Source: UBA1858 sp965262455 (GTDB lineage Bacteria > Pseudomonadota > Gammaproteobacteria > UBA4575). Taken from it: a DNA stretch of 64,000 nucleotides. Location: contig CBDHFH010000008.1 of assembly GCA_965262455.1 (NCBI GenBank), positions 496,001 to 560,000 on the forward strand, given 5' to 3'. A program made the position numbers and the translations under genes. This document shows, piece by piece, positions 1 through 8,194 of this stretch. Numbering within the stretch: the stretch's first letter is position 1; each line of letters opens with the position of its first letter. The notes under the pieces were generated by a model. The model was given only the letters and a program-made list of their open reading frames with translations, was not told where the DNA came from and searched no databases.

Positions 1-1092
1 TTAACCAGTACACCAGTCCAAGAAGGCTTATTAGCCATCGCTTACGGGTATGGTCAATTAGGCTTAAATGGTCGTGCGGTACAATCGTATGAAGAAGCAA
101 TTAATCTTTATCAAGTAGAAAGTACTAAGTTATCTCAATCGATTAGCTCTATCGAGCAGGGAAAATTAATTGCTGCATTAATTGAAAAGTCACAACAAGA
201 ACCACTGATTGGTTGGTTCTGGTCATTGAAAAGTATCCCAGCAGTACCTGAAGTGCGTTATTTAACTGAGCTCATGGCGGATCATCAATTCCATGAGGCA
301 TTAAAAAATTTCCGCGATTTAATTTTCCTGAAAAATAATTTGCAGGACTGGCTGGATAACATTCATGTATTCAACACAATGTTAGAAACTCGTAAAACAC
401 GTTATGAACAAACGGTTCCAGTCGCGGGAAAAACACTTGACCGGTCAATGCTTAAATATTTTCAAAAAAAATATGACAAGCTAAGCGCAGCATTAAATGA
501 CGCTAAACAACAAGATGATGTCATGGCATTCGCTAATGATGATGAGTATTTAAATATCAAACGGATCGAACGTTTAGAAAATAAATTACTTGCCTTAAGT
601 GAAGAGTTTCCTGAAAAACAAGAATATAAAGCTAACTTGCAGCGTGTAAAACTTCTGCGTGGGCGCATATTGTGGAATATATCGCAGGAATATGCGCATC
701 GAAAATGGCAGATGACACGTGAGCTTGCGCAAATTGAAGATCTAATTAAGCAACAACAAACAGTAGAACAATCGATTGCCGGTGTCGATCAAGTCGCCAG
801 TTTTGGTTTTGGTGGGTTTCAATATCGTATCGATGAAATTAAACAGCGTATCGAAAAGGCGTTGCCTAGACTTCATGTGGCGTATGAAAAACAAAGCAAG
901 TTATTAGAGCGACTTGCCGTAAGAGAACTAGAGAAACGCAAGCGTGTCATGAAGAGTTACCGTGCACAGGCAAAATTAGCATTGGCGCAAGCCTATGATA
1001 GGGCCACGGTTGAGAATCCAGATGTGATTCCGGAAATCGAATCAGAAATAAACCCAGAAATAAACCCAGGTATAGAAGAGGAACAACAATGA
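1..1092 (+). CDS. Large coiled-coil/TPR envelope protein, 5' end outside window
   Basis: The reading frame is open from base 1 to the stop at 1092, so only the C-terminal 363 residues are seen and the true start lies upstream of the window; the TTG at 226 is internal. The first visible residues (QEGLLAIAYGYGQLG, then a paired helix) look like a TPR hairpin, followed by about 250 residues of charged alpha-helix with coiled-coil character and an acidic Glu/Pro/Asn-rich tail with short repeats. The stop overlaps the next start by 4 bases, so it is translationally coupled to the TPR lipoprotein and belongs to the Agl/Glt-like operon. No catalytic motif is visible. A structural role in the envelope complex is inferred from context only. 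Confidence 0.75.
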   Translation, partial: LTSTPVQEGLLAIAYGYGQLGLNGRAVQSYEEAINLYQVESTKLSQSISSIEQGKLIAALIEKSQQEPLIGWFWSLKSIPAVPEVRYLTELMADHQFHEALKNFRDLIFLKNNLQDWLDNIHVFNTMLETRKTRYEQTVPVAGKTLDRSMLKYFQKKYDKLSAALNDAKQQDDVMAFANDDEYLNIKRIERLENKLLALSEEFPEKQEYKANLQRVKLLRGRILWNISQEYAHRKWQMTRELAQIEDLIKQQQTVEQSIAGVDQVASFGFGGFQYRIDEIKQRIEKALPRLHVAYEKQSKLLERLAVRELEKRKRVMKSYRAQAKLALAQAYDRATVENPDVIPEIESEINPEINPGIEEEQQ

Positions 1093-3908
1093 AGTCGTTT
1101 TTTCAGTATTGCATTGTTTCTGTATTAGTTGTGCTGTTGAATGCCTGCGGCTGGGGTGGTGGTTCTTATCACACTATTGAGGACCTGGAACGCAAAACAG
1201 TCAATGTTGAAAATGATATTCCTGTTGATTCAAGTCGTAAGAAAGCAATCTATAGTTATAGAGAATTGTTAGTTGACGAAGATCAGGAGCAAGATCAACC
1301 AGAAGTCATTCGTCGATTAGGTGACTTACGCCTGGAAGAAAATGAGGATTTACATGCTGTGGATGTTTCTAATCCACTGGTGGCAGATAAATTTACCACG
1401 GTAGATATTAATTATCAGGAAACTATTGATTTATATGAATACCTGCTAGATGAAAAGTCTGACTATCAATTAAATGATGTCGTTTTATATCAACTCTCGC
1501 GCGCTTATGAAGCAGCTGATGAAAGAGAGAAAATGTTATACAGCTTGGATCGTTTAATTGCTAAATTTCCACAATCTGAATACTACGTAGAGGCGCAATT
1601 CCGTCGCGGCGAAACATTATTTGTCGATAAAAAATATAAGCAAGCTGAGTTTGCCTATACAGAAGTAATACATTTAGGGAAAGATAGTCGTTTCTATCAG
1701 CACGCTCTATACAAGCAAGGCTGGTCTCACTTTAAACAACTTAATTATGATATTGGCCTGCATTCGTTTATAGCCTTGATGGACACTATGCTTAAGCAGG
1801 ATGTGGAACAAGACATGCAACAGCTAACACGTCCTGAGAAAGAGTTACTCGATGACTCGCTACGTGCATTGGCATTAAGCTATGGATACCTGGGCGGTGC
1901 ATCAGAAATATCTGATTACTTTAATGCCCACGGTCGACGTCCCTATGAATCGCTTATCTATGATCGCTTGGGCATGCAATTCCTGGAGAAGCAGCGCTTT
2001 AGTGATGCGGCGAATACTTACCGGGAGTTTGTCAAACACAATGCATTTAACCAGCAGGCGCCAGACTTTCAGATTAAAGCCATTGAGGCATTTAAGAAAG
2101 GTAAATTTCCATCTGAAGTGTTATCCGCCAAGAAGCAATTTGTCGAAAACTACCACATTAATGCTGAATACTGGCAACACAATAACATTGAAGAAGCTGG
2201 TCACGTCGTTGACTTTCTAAAAGAAAATATTATCGATTTGGCGAAGTACTATCATGCTATTGCACAAAAAACGAAAAAGAAGCCTGATTATATAGAAGCA
2301 ACGCGTTGGTATAAGGCATATATCGCATCATTCCCTGAAGATCCTCATTCAGCGCATATGAATTTCTTGCTAGCAGATATTTGGTATGAAACCAAAGAAT
2401 ATGAATATGCCGTGGTAGAATTCGAAAAAACTGCTTATGCTTATCAAGCACACCCAAGGGATTCTGAAGCGGGCTATGCGGCATTAGTTGCATACAATGA
2501 CTGGTTAGCAACAATTAAAGATGATCAATCAAAGTCGTTAGTTAAAACCAGACAGATTGATAGCACATTTAACTTTGCCAACAAATTCCCTACGCATAAA
2601 GAGGCACCTGTGGCATTAACTAAAGCGGGTGAAGATTTATTCTCACTGAAAAACTATCCTAGGGCGATCGAAGCATCCAGTTTGCTGGTTGAAAAGTTTC
2701 CTGATGCAGATATGAAATTACGCCAAAGCGCATGGACAGTTAAAGCGCATTCAACGTTTGAGTTAAATGAGTTTGCTGAATCAGAAATTGCCTATCAACA
2801 GGCCATACTATTGGTAGGTAACGATACAAATGAAAGAAAAAATCTCGAAGATAAACTGGCGGCATCCATTTATAAACAAGGTGAGGCAAGTCAATTAGCT
2901 GGTGAAACAGATGCGGCCGTGGAGCATTATTTACGTGTTGGTGAGATTGTGCCTAATTCTGAGATTCGTGCGACAGCACAGTATGATGCAGCAGCCTTAC
3001 TACTTAAGTCAGAACAATGGGGTCGTGCAGCGAGTGTATTGGAAGACTTTAGATCGCGTTTTCCTGATCATAAAGAACAATCAACTGTCACGCGTAAATT
3101 GGCTTTAGTATATGAAAAGGATCAGCGTAATTTATTAGCTGCTCAGGAGTATGAGCGTATCAGTCTTGACGATTCAAACGATAAAGAAACTCAGCGCACA
3201 TCAAGTTTGGTTGCAGCGGATTTATATGTGAAGGAAAAAGATCATTTTCGTGCAATAGAAATATATCGTTCCTACATAAAGCGTTTTCCGATGCCTTATG
3301 AAGCATCCTTGGAGGCAAGGCAGTCACTAGTAGATATGTATAAAGAAAAACAGGATGACAAATCAGTTAAACATTGGCGCGAGGAAATTATTAAAACAGA
3401 GGCAAAAGCGGGTAATCAAAGCACGCCAAGGATGAAATATTTAGCAGCGAATGCGTCATTGCAGTTAGCCATTCCAAAATACACCATTTTCCAGGCGCGT
3501 CGTTTGACTATACCACTAGAAAAAAGCTTGAAAGTTAAAAAATCTTTGATGCAAAGAGCATTGGCCGCATTTGAGTTAGCAGGTGCCTATAAGGTTGAAG
3601 AAGTGACCACGGCGGCGACCTACTACTCGGGGATGATTTATTACGACTTTAGTCGTGCGTTAATGCAGTCTGATCGGCCGCATGGATTGTCTGCTGAAGA
3701 ACTGGCGCAATATGATGTATTACTTGAAGAACAAGCTTTTCCATTTGAAGAACAGGCTATTGAATTGTTCGAGTTAAATGCAGTGCGAACCGTTGACGGC
3801 GTATATAACCAATGGATAAGAGAAAGCTTGCGTGAGTTGGGTGAATTAGTGCCAGCGCGTTATGCGAGAAGTGAAAAATCGGAAGATTATGTTGAAGCAA
3901 TACATTAA
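1089..3908 (+). CDS. Large TPR-repeat outer-membrane lipoprotein (GltE/GltD-like)
   Basis: A 939-residue protein with a lipoprotein signal: hydrophobic residues 8-18, then lipobox LLNAC with the acylated Cys at about residue 20. Repeated helical pairs of TPR/Tol-Pal YbgF type (for example FPQSEYYVEAQFRRGE around residues 159-174 and FPDHKEQS near 657) run through most of the chain. Such proteins act as periplasmic scaffolds. It lies between the coiled-coil protein and a second TPR lipoprotein, upstream of TolQ/TolR-type motor genes, an arrangement matching the Agl-Glt core complex known from Myxococcus and several non-gliding gammaproteobacteria. The start overlaps the preceding stop (ATGA-type coupling). 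The exact Glt equivalent cannot be assigned by eye. Confidence 0.8.
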   Translation: MKSFFQYCIVSVLVVLLNACGWGGGSYHTIEDLERKTVNVENDIPVDSSRKKAIYSYRELLVDEDQEQDQPEVIRRLGDLRLEENEDLHAVDVSNPLVADKFTTVDINYQETIDLYEYLLDEKSDYQLNDVVLYQLSRAYEAADEREKMLYSLDRLIAKFPQSEYYVEAQFRRGETLFVDKKYKQAEFAYTEVIHLGKDSRFYQHALYKQGWSHFKQLNYDIGLHSFIALMDTMLKQDVEQDMQQLTRPEKELLDDSLRALALSYGYLGGASEISDYFNAHGRRPYESLIYDRLGMQFLEKQRFSDAANTYREFVKHNAFNQQAPDFQIKAIEAFKKGKFPSEVLSAKKQFVENYHINAEYWQHNNIEEAGHVVDFLKENIIDLAKYYHAIAQKTKKKPDYIEATRWYKAYIASFPEDPHSAHMNFLLADIWYETKEYEYAVVEFEKTAYAYQAHPRDSEAGYAALVAYNDWLATIKDDQSKSLVKTRQIDSTFNFANKFPTHKEAPVALTKAGEDLFSLKNYPRAIEASSLLVEKFPDADMKLRQSAWTVKAHSTFELNEFAESEIAYQQAILLVGNDTNERKNLEDKLAASIYKQGEASQLAGETDAAVEHYLRVGEIVPNSEIRATAQYDAAALLLKSEQWGRAASVLEDFRSRFPDHKEQSTVTRKLALVYEKDQRNLLAAQEYERISLDDSNDKETQRTSSLVAADLYVKEKDHFRAIEIYRSYIKRFPMPYEASLEARQSLVDMYKEKQDDKSVKHWREEIIKTEAKAGNQSTPRMKYLAANASLQLAIPKYTIFQARRLTIPLEKSLKVKKSLMQRALAAFELAGAYKVEEVTTAATYYSGMIYYDFSRALMQSDRPHGLSAEELAQYDVLLEEQAFPFEEQAIELFELNAVRTVDGVYNQWIRESLRELGELVPARYARSEKSEDYVEAIH

Positions 3909-4530
3909 ATTAATTTTGTCTATGGGCTTACTTGCTGTCATCACAGCATGTGGCACGGTAGCGACCAAGAGCGCCTCAAATAGTGCTGCAGAGGGCGACA
4001 GCACTGACGCTGTTGATAATCAGATAGTTATCCAACAAGACTACAAAATATCGGCGTCTGTGCAACAACAATATGCTTATGGTATTGAGGCCATGCAACA
4101 AGAGAATTATCTCGAGGCAATTCAGCTATTCAAACAAGTTGCTGAAAAAGAACCACGTGCATCTGGCCCGTGGGTAAATATCGCTATTGCTCATCGAAAA
4201 TTGGATCAAATTGAAGATGCCGATAAAGCGATACAAAAAGCAGTTAAATTGAATCCAAAAAATCCTTACGCACTTAATCAAGCAGGCATTATCAAGCGTG
4301 AAATAGGCGATTTTGAACAAGCGGAAAAACACTATATTAGCGCATTATCCGAGTATCCGAATTACTCAAACGCTCATCTAAATTTAGCTATTCTATGTGA
4401 CCTATATTTACAGAAAATAGTGTGTGCAAAGTCTCATTATCAGGCATATCAAGAGATAGAAAAAAGTGACGATAAAAAAGTTCTCGCCTGGATGAGTGAT
4501 TTGTCTCGAAGAGAGAGCCAGATTAAATAG
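3889..4530 (+). CDS. TPR lipoprotein, 213 aa
   Basis: The start at 3889 is preferred because it places a lipoprotein signal (MLKQYIKLILSMGLLAVITAC, lipobox ITAC) at the very N-terminus; an in-frame ATG at 3862 would add nine charged residues in front. It overlaps the end of the previous gene by 20 bases. After a Ser/Asp-rich linker there are about three TPR units (YGIEAMQQENYLEAIQLF, WVNIAIAHRKLDQIEDA, ALNQAGIIKREIGDFEQA), the layout of PilF/NlpI-type lipoproteins. It is probably an outer-membrane-anchored adaptor in the Agl/Glt-like complex. PilF proper is unlikely, since the pilF neighbours (rlmN, ispG) are absent. Confidence 0.8.
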   Translation: MLKQYIKLILSMGLLAVITACGTVATKSASNSAAEGDSTDAVDNQIVIQQDYKISASVQQQYAYGIEAMQQENYLEAIQLFKQVAEKEPRASGPWVNIAIAHRKLDQIEDADKAIQKAVKLNPKNPYALNQAGIIKREIGDFEQAEKHYISALSEYPNYSNAHLNLAILCDLYLQKIVCAKSHYQAYQEIEKSDDKKVLAWMSDLSRRESQIK

Positions 4531-4543
4531 ATATGGGGTTGAG

Positions 4544-4825
4544 ATGTTGAGAGCACTCGTAATGTTGTTATTGTTTGCGTTCATCAGCAGTCATGCTGTG
4601 GCAGAACAGCTTGCTGTTGCTGATCAGAATGTACAAGAGCTCAATGGTATTTCAATCATAGGTAACAAAGAGCTACCTAAAAGTCTTGTGATCGTCCCCT
4701 GGAAAGCATCATTACCAGGTGAGGGTGATTTTTATCTCCAGCGTCATATGAATGAGTATATCCAACCTGTTGATAAGGAAGTCTTTCAGCGTAAGGTCGA
4801 TTTTTATTTGCAAAGTAGAAATTAA
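4544..4825 (+). CDS. Small exported protein of the Agl/Glt-like operon, 93 aa
   Basis: The start at 4544 gives a clean signal peptide (MLRALVMLLLFAFISSHAVA, cut before EQ). The longer ORF from 4496 would overlap the upstream gene and bury the signal. The mature part is about 70 residues with a striking segment GNKELPKSLVIVPWK followed by a hydrophilic C-terminus. No known enzyme motif is seen. It sits 13 bases after the TPR lipoprotein and 15 before the TolQ-like gene, so it is expected to act in the periplasm with that complex. Real gene status is supported by spacing, signal peptide and operon position; the function is unknown. Confidence 0.75.
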   Translation: MLRALVMLLLFAFISSHAVAEQLAVADQNVQELNGISIIGNKELPKSLVIVPWKASLPGEGDFYLQRHMNEYIQPVDKEVFQRKVDFYLQSRN

Positions 4826-4840
4826 TAATAGGGAGTCCTG

Positions 4841-5500
4841 ATGAGTTTTTATGAGTCTGTTGTGACATTTTTTCAATCGGGTGGGATCTTCATGATACCC
4901 ATTGTTTGTGTATTGGCATTAGGTCTTGCTATCGCAATTGAAAGATACATTTATCTTTCTTCAACGCGTGTAAAGAATCAAATTGCGTGGAAGAAAATCC
5001 AAACAATTCTTGCAAGTGGCAATATGAGTGAAGCACTTAATTTTGCTGAGAAATCCAAGTGCGCTATTAGCCGTATATTAAGTTATGGCGTGGCAAGCTC
5101 GCAAACATCGCGACGCCGTGATGATATTGAAACAGCTATGGAAGAGGGCTTAATGGAAGTTGTGCCTAAACTGGAAAAGCGCACTCATTATTTGGCTACC
5201 TTTGCTAATGTGGCCACCTTGCTTGGTTTATTGGGAACAATTATTGGTTTGATTGATGCGTTTACTGCGATATCTGCTGCTAGTCCAGCTGAAAAAGCTG
5301 ATTTACTTTCATCAAGTATTTCGGTAGCAATGAACACGACTGCATTTGGCTTAATGGTAGGTATACCATTGTTGCTTTTGCACTCTTGGTTACAAACCAA
5401 AACGACTGAAATCGTTGATAGCTTAGAGATGGCGTCAGTTAAAGTTTTAAATTCTATTGCTTCACACGCACGCAATAATCAATCTGAAGCGGCAGCATAA
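4841..5500 (+). CDS. MotA/TolQ/ExbB-family proton channel protein (AglR-like)
   Basis: A 219-residue inner-membrane protein with the three-helix layout of TolQ/ExbB: TM1 at about residues 15-35 (GIFMIPIVCVLALGLAIAIE), a cytoplasmic loop, then TM2 and TM3 (ATLLGLLGTIIGLIDAFTAI near 125-145 and SISVAMNTTAFGLMVGIPLL near 160-180) with the small and Thr residues typical of the family. It would form the pentameric stator that couples proton flow to work in the periplasm. Two ExbD-type genes follow immediately (3- and 2-base gaps), matching the AglR-AglQ-AglS arrangement of one TolQ and two TolR homologues. A good GGGAG ribosome site lies just before the start. Confidence 0.9.
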   Translation: MSFYESVVTFFQSGGIFMIPIVCVLALGLAIAIERYIYLSSTRVKNQIAWKKIQTILASGNMSEALNFAEKSKCAISRILSYGVASSQTSRRRDDIETAMEEGLMEVVPKLEKRTHYLATFANVATLLGLLGTIIGLIDAFTAISAASPAEKADLLSSSISVAMNTTAFGLMVGIPLLLLHSWLQTKTTEIVDSLEMASVKVLNSIASHARNNQSEAAA

Positions 5501-5503
5501 ATC

Positions 5504-6007
5504 ATGCGTTATCGTCGTTATAGAAGGCGTAACAAAGAAGAGGCTGAATTAAGTATTACAGCCTTTATGAACCTGATGGTGATTCTGGTTCCTTTCTTGC
5601 TCATTACTGCCGTATTTTCAAAAATTAGTATTTTAGAGTTGGATTTGCCCGCCAAGTCAGACGTGGTTAAAAACAATCCTAAGAAACTGGAGTTAGAAGT
5701 AGTAGTGCGAGAAAATTCTTTGCGTATTCAGGATCGTAACCGTGGTGTGCTTAAATCAATTAAGAATAATCAAGATGGCTATGAACTTGCTGGTTTGAAT
5801 GAATATTTGCAAGGCCTGAAAACAAAATATCAAGACATCAGTCATGCAACAATTTTGTTAGAACCAAACATCACTTATGACGTGTTGGTGCAGATTATGG
5901 ATGCAGTACGTGTTGCAGAAGTAGAGCAAGACGGCGAGAAAGTCTTTGCGGACTTATTTCCAGATATATCTGTGGGTGATGCCCCAGTCTATACGGCGAG
6001 TCGATAA
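5504..6007 (+). CDS. ExbD/TolR-family protein lacking the transmembrane Asp
   Basis: A 167-residue ExbD-type protein: short basic cytoplasmic tail (RYRRYRRRNK), one TM helix (residues 18-38) and a periplasmic domain. Aligned by eye with ExbD (PFIDVMLVLLI), the helix reads AFMNLMVILVP, so the proton-carrying Asp is replaced by Asn23. The downstream paralogue keeps its Asp. This one may therefore be a structural partner in a heterodimer rather than a proton carrier. It is the second gene of a tightly packed TolQ-ExbD-ExbD set. Family assignment is firm; the functional reading of the substitution is inference. Confidence 0.88.
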   Translation: MRYRRYRRRNKEEAELSITAFMNLMVILVPFLLITAVFSKISILELDLPAKSDVVKNNPKKLELEVVVRENSLRIQDRNRGVLKSIKNNQDGYELAGLNEYLQGLKTKYQDISHATILLEPNITYDVLVQIMDAVRVAEVEQDGEKVFADLFPDISVGDAPVYTASR

Positions 6008-6009
6008 TT

Positions 6010-6513
6010 ATGCGTGGCGCTAAAACAATCAGAAGAATGCAGCGTAATCATGATCGTGCGAAGAAACAAGCGCCGTTCAATATTGTTTCTTTGATGGATA
6101 TTTTTACAATTTTGGTTTTTTTCTTGTTAGTCAATGCATCAGATCCAACTGTGCTACCAAACGCAAAAGGGATAGAGATGCCTCAATCCATCGCTGAACA
6201 AAAGCCTCGTGTGTCAGTGGTGTTAATGCTCAGTCAACAAGACATCAGTTTGCAAGGTGAAAAAGTTGTTAAATCGAGTGATATATCTAACAATAAAAAG
6301 TCTGATGTACAAAAACTGCAGATTGCATTGCAAGATGAAATGCAAAAAGTTGCTTCCAATGATAGTGAAACATCAGGCCCATATGAAATTACTATAATGG
6401 GTGATAAAGAAGTCCCATTCAGTTTAATTAAACGTGTCATGCAAATATGCTCAAGTGCAGGTTTTGAGCAGATCTCTTTGTCTGTGATACAACGTGAATC
6501 AACAGTAAGCTAA
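6010..6513 (+). CDS. ExbD/TolR-family protein with conserved transmembrane Asp
   Basis: A 167-residue ExbD/TolR homologue with a basic N-terminal tail, one TM helix (about residues 23-42) carrying the expected Asp30 in SLMDIFTILVFFLLV, and a periplasmic domain ending in the usual beta-strand/helix fold (PYEITIMGDKEVPFSLIKRVM). It is expected to pair with the TolQ-like protein to use proton motive force. It follows the Asn-bearing paralogue by 2 bases and precedes the TonB-like gene by 3 bases, so all four are probably made in fixed proportion. It plausibly corresponds to AglQ or AglS of the Agl motor. Confidence 0.9.
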   Translation: MRGAKTIRRMQRNHDRAKKQAPFNIVSLMDIFTILVFFLLVNASDPTVLPNAKGIEMPQSIAEQKPRVSVVLMLSQQDISLQGEKVVKSSDISNNKKSDVQKLQIALQDEMQKVASNDSETSGPYEITIMGDKEVPFSLIKRVMQICSSAGFEQISLSVIQRESTVS

Positions 6514-6516
6514 ATT

Positions 6517-7503
6517 ATGACTGCATCAGCCGTATATTCATGGCGTTTGCCATGGGAAGTATCCACTGTCGATAAAACTCGATTCAGACGTATATTGAAT
6601 CGTGTCACCATGACGTGTTTAGTATTAACTTTAATCATTCCATTTCTTCCGTTACCAGAGAAACAAAAACCGGTTGAGGAAAAGCAAGAAAAGCGTGTAG
6701 TTAAAATACTCATCGATAAGAAAATTCCGCCTCCACCCAAAGTGGTTAAAAAGGTTGAGCCACAGAAACTAACTAAGCCAGTTAAAACGGTAAAACCAAA
6801 AGCAATTAAAAAAACACAACCGAAGAAAGTTGAGAAGGTGGCTAACAAACCAGTACCACAAAAAAAGATTGCCGCTGCACCACCGAAAAAATCAGCAAAA
6901 GAAGTAGCTCAAGGCTCGGGCTTACTTGCATTTCAAAGTGAGCTTGCCGATATAAGTAAAAATAGCAATTCAAAAACGCTCGGAGAAAAGTCATTAAGTA
7001 ATAGTGGCGGTTCCGCGGCGCGAATCGAACGCTCGTTAGTAACTAAAAATACTGGGCAAGGCAGTGGGGGCATTAATACAGCGGCATTAAGTCGTGATGT
7101 CTCGGGTACTGGACTTGGCGGGCGTACTGCTAGTCGAGTGTCTGGCCCTGCGGGGATGGGTGCAGGGGAAGGTGGTTCAGGTACCGGGACCGATGACGGT
7201 GTTGGTCGCAGCGCGCAACGAGACCTTGAGAAAATCCAGATTACATTTGATCGCAATAAGAGTGCGATTTTCAGTATGTATAACCGTGCCTTGAGAACCT
7301 CACCCGAGTTACAAGGTAAAGTCGTGCTCAATATTACTATTGCTCCCTCCGGGAAGGTCACAGAAGTCTATATAGTTAGCAGTGAGTTGGCCGATACAGA
7401 GCTAGAGATGAAACTCATTCAGCGTGTCAAACTTATTAACTTTGGATCGGAAGATGTGCCAGTCTTTACGTTCAATTATCCAATCGACTTCTACCCAGTT
7501 TAA
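6517..7503 (+). CDS. TonB-like protein with AgmX/PglI-type C-terminal domain
   Basis: A 328-residue inner-membrane energy-transducer-like protein. A single TM helix lies near residues 33-50, followed by a Pro/Lys-rich stalk (PPPPKVVKKVEPQK and repeated VKP/PKK units, about 60-135), a Gly/Ser-rich linker (about 155-240) and a C-terminal TonB-like domain (about 245-328) with FDRNKSAIFSMYNRAL and GKVVLNITIAPSGKVTEVYI. That last domain matches the AgmX/PglI C-terminal family linked to gliding and adventurous motility genes. It would carry motor force across the periplasm to outer-membrane partners. The preceding three genes supply its motor. Confidence 0.85.
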   Translation: MTASAVYSWRLPWEVSTVDKTRFRRILNRVTMTCLVLTLIIPFLPLPEKQKPVEEKQEKRVVKILIDKKIPPPPKVVKKVEPQKLTKPVKTVKPKAIKKTQPKKVEKVANKPVPQKKIAAAPPKKSAKEVAQGSGLLAFQSELADISKNSNSKTLGEKSLSNSGGSAARIERSLVTKNTGQGSGGINTAALSRDVSGTGLGGRTASRVSGPAGMGAGEGGSGTGTDDGVGRSAQRDLEKIQITFDRNKSAIFSMYNRALRTSPELQGKVVLNITIAPSGKVTEVYIVSSELADTELEMKLIQRVKLINFGSEDVPVFTFNYPIDFYPV

Positions 7504-8140
7504 CGCCGGCTGTGTCAGTATTGCGATGTTATTCAGCGTGGGTGCGTTTACGCCGGCCTATGCGTCATCATTAACTCTCACCGAATTCGAACTAAGTGGC
7601 GTCGTAGTCAACAACAGTGACTCACTCGCGGTTATATTTGACAAGCAAAGAAGCAATGAGCTTGTGCTGCGCGTCGGTGATGTGATCGCAGGCTGCGTGT
7701 TGGATTATATTCGCCGCAGTCGCGTGAGTTTTTATTGCAACGATCAAGTGCAAACACTAACACTTAGAAGTCTAAGCGTAGATATTACCAGCACTATAGG
7801 CCCTGATGTATGGTCGCCGTCAGTGACTATTAATGAACAAACCCAAGAACAGCTTTTTAATCAACCGGCGAATTTCATTACTGCATTTAATTTAGTACCA
7901 CATCTTCAGGATGGCGAGCTGACAGCATTTGAAATCAAAAGCACACCTGAAGATGATGAAATGTCATCTGCTTTGGATCTGCAACAAGGTGATCTCATTG
8001 TAGCTGTGAATGGCGTCTCAGCGAGAAATGCAAATGAATTTTCTGATGCTTTTGAGCAAATTAAATTCACTCAATCGGTAGACATAGAACTAATCCGTGG
8101 CGATGTACGTTATTACAAGAATTATCTGTTACAACGCTAA
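7454..8140 (+). CDS. GspC-like periplasmic protein with HR and PDZ domains
   Basis: The start at 7454 is chosen for its upstream GGAAG and because it gives an export signal (Arg near residue 6, hydrophobic stretch ending AFTPAYA); 7424 and 7526 are alternatives. It overlaps the previous gene by 50 bases. The mature part starts with a segment like the homology region of GspC (FELSGVVVNNSDSLAVIFD, VGDVIAGCVLDYIRRSRVSF) and ends in a PDZ-like domain (DLQQGDLIVAVNGVSARNANE). GspC links the inner membrane platform to the secretin in type II secretion. Here there is no other type II gene, so it is probably an adaptor of the Agl/Glt-like machine. The domain calls are by eye. Confidence 0.75.
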   Translation: MCQSLRSIIQSTSTQFNAGCVSIAMLFSVGAFTPAYASSLTLTEFELSGVVVNNSDSLAVIFDKQRSNELVLRVGDVIAGCVLDYIRRSRVSFYCNDQVQTLTLRSLSVDITSTIGPDVWSPSVTINEQTQEQLFNQPANFITAFNLVPHLQDGELTAFEIKSTPEDDEMSSALDLQQGDLIVAVNGVSARNANEFSDAFEQIKFTQSVDIELIRGDVRYYKNYLLQR

Positions 8141-8194
8141 GTGCTTAGAGTGCTTTTTCAGTGCAATACATATAACAAAGTATTTTTAAAATAC

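Noticed and set aside
226..1092. A complete 288-residue gene starting at 226
   Set aside because: The start is a TTG and the same frame is open to base 1 with TPR-like sequence, so the gene is only a 3' part.
6510..7361. Minus-strand ORFs opposite the TonB-like gene
   Set aside because: They arise from the Gly/Ser/Pro/Lys-rich low-complexity coding of the + strand gene and show no domain.
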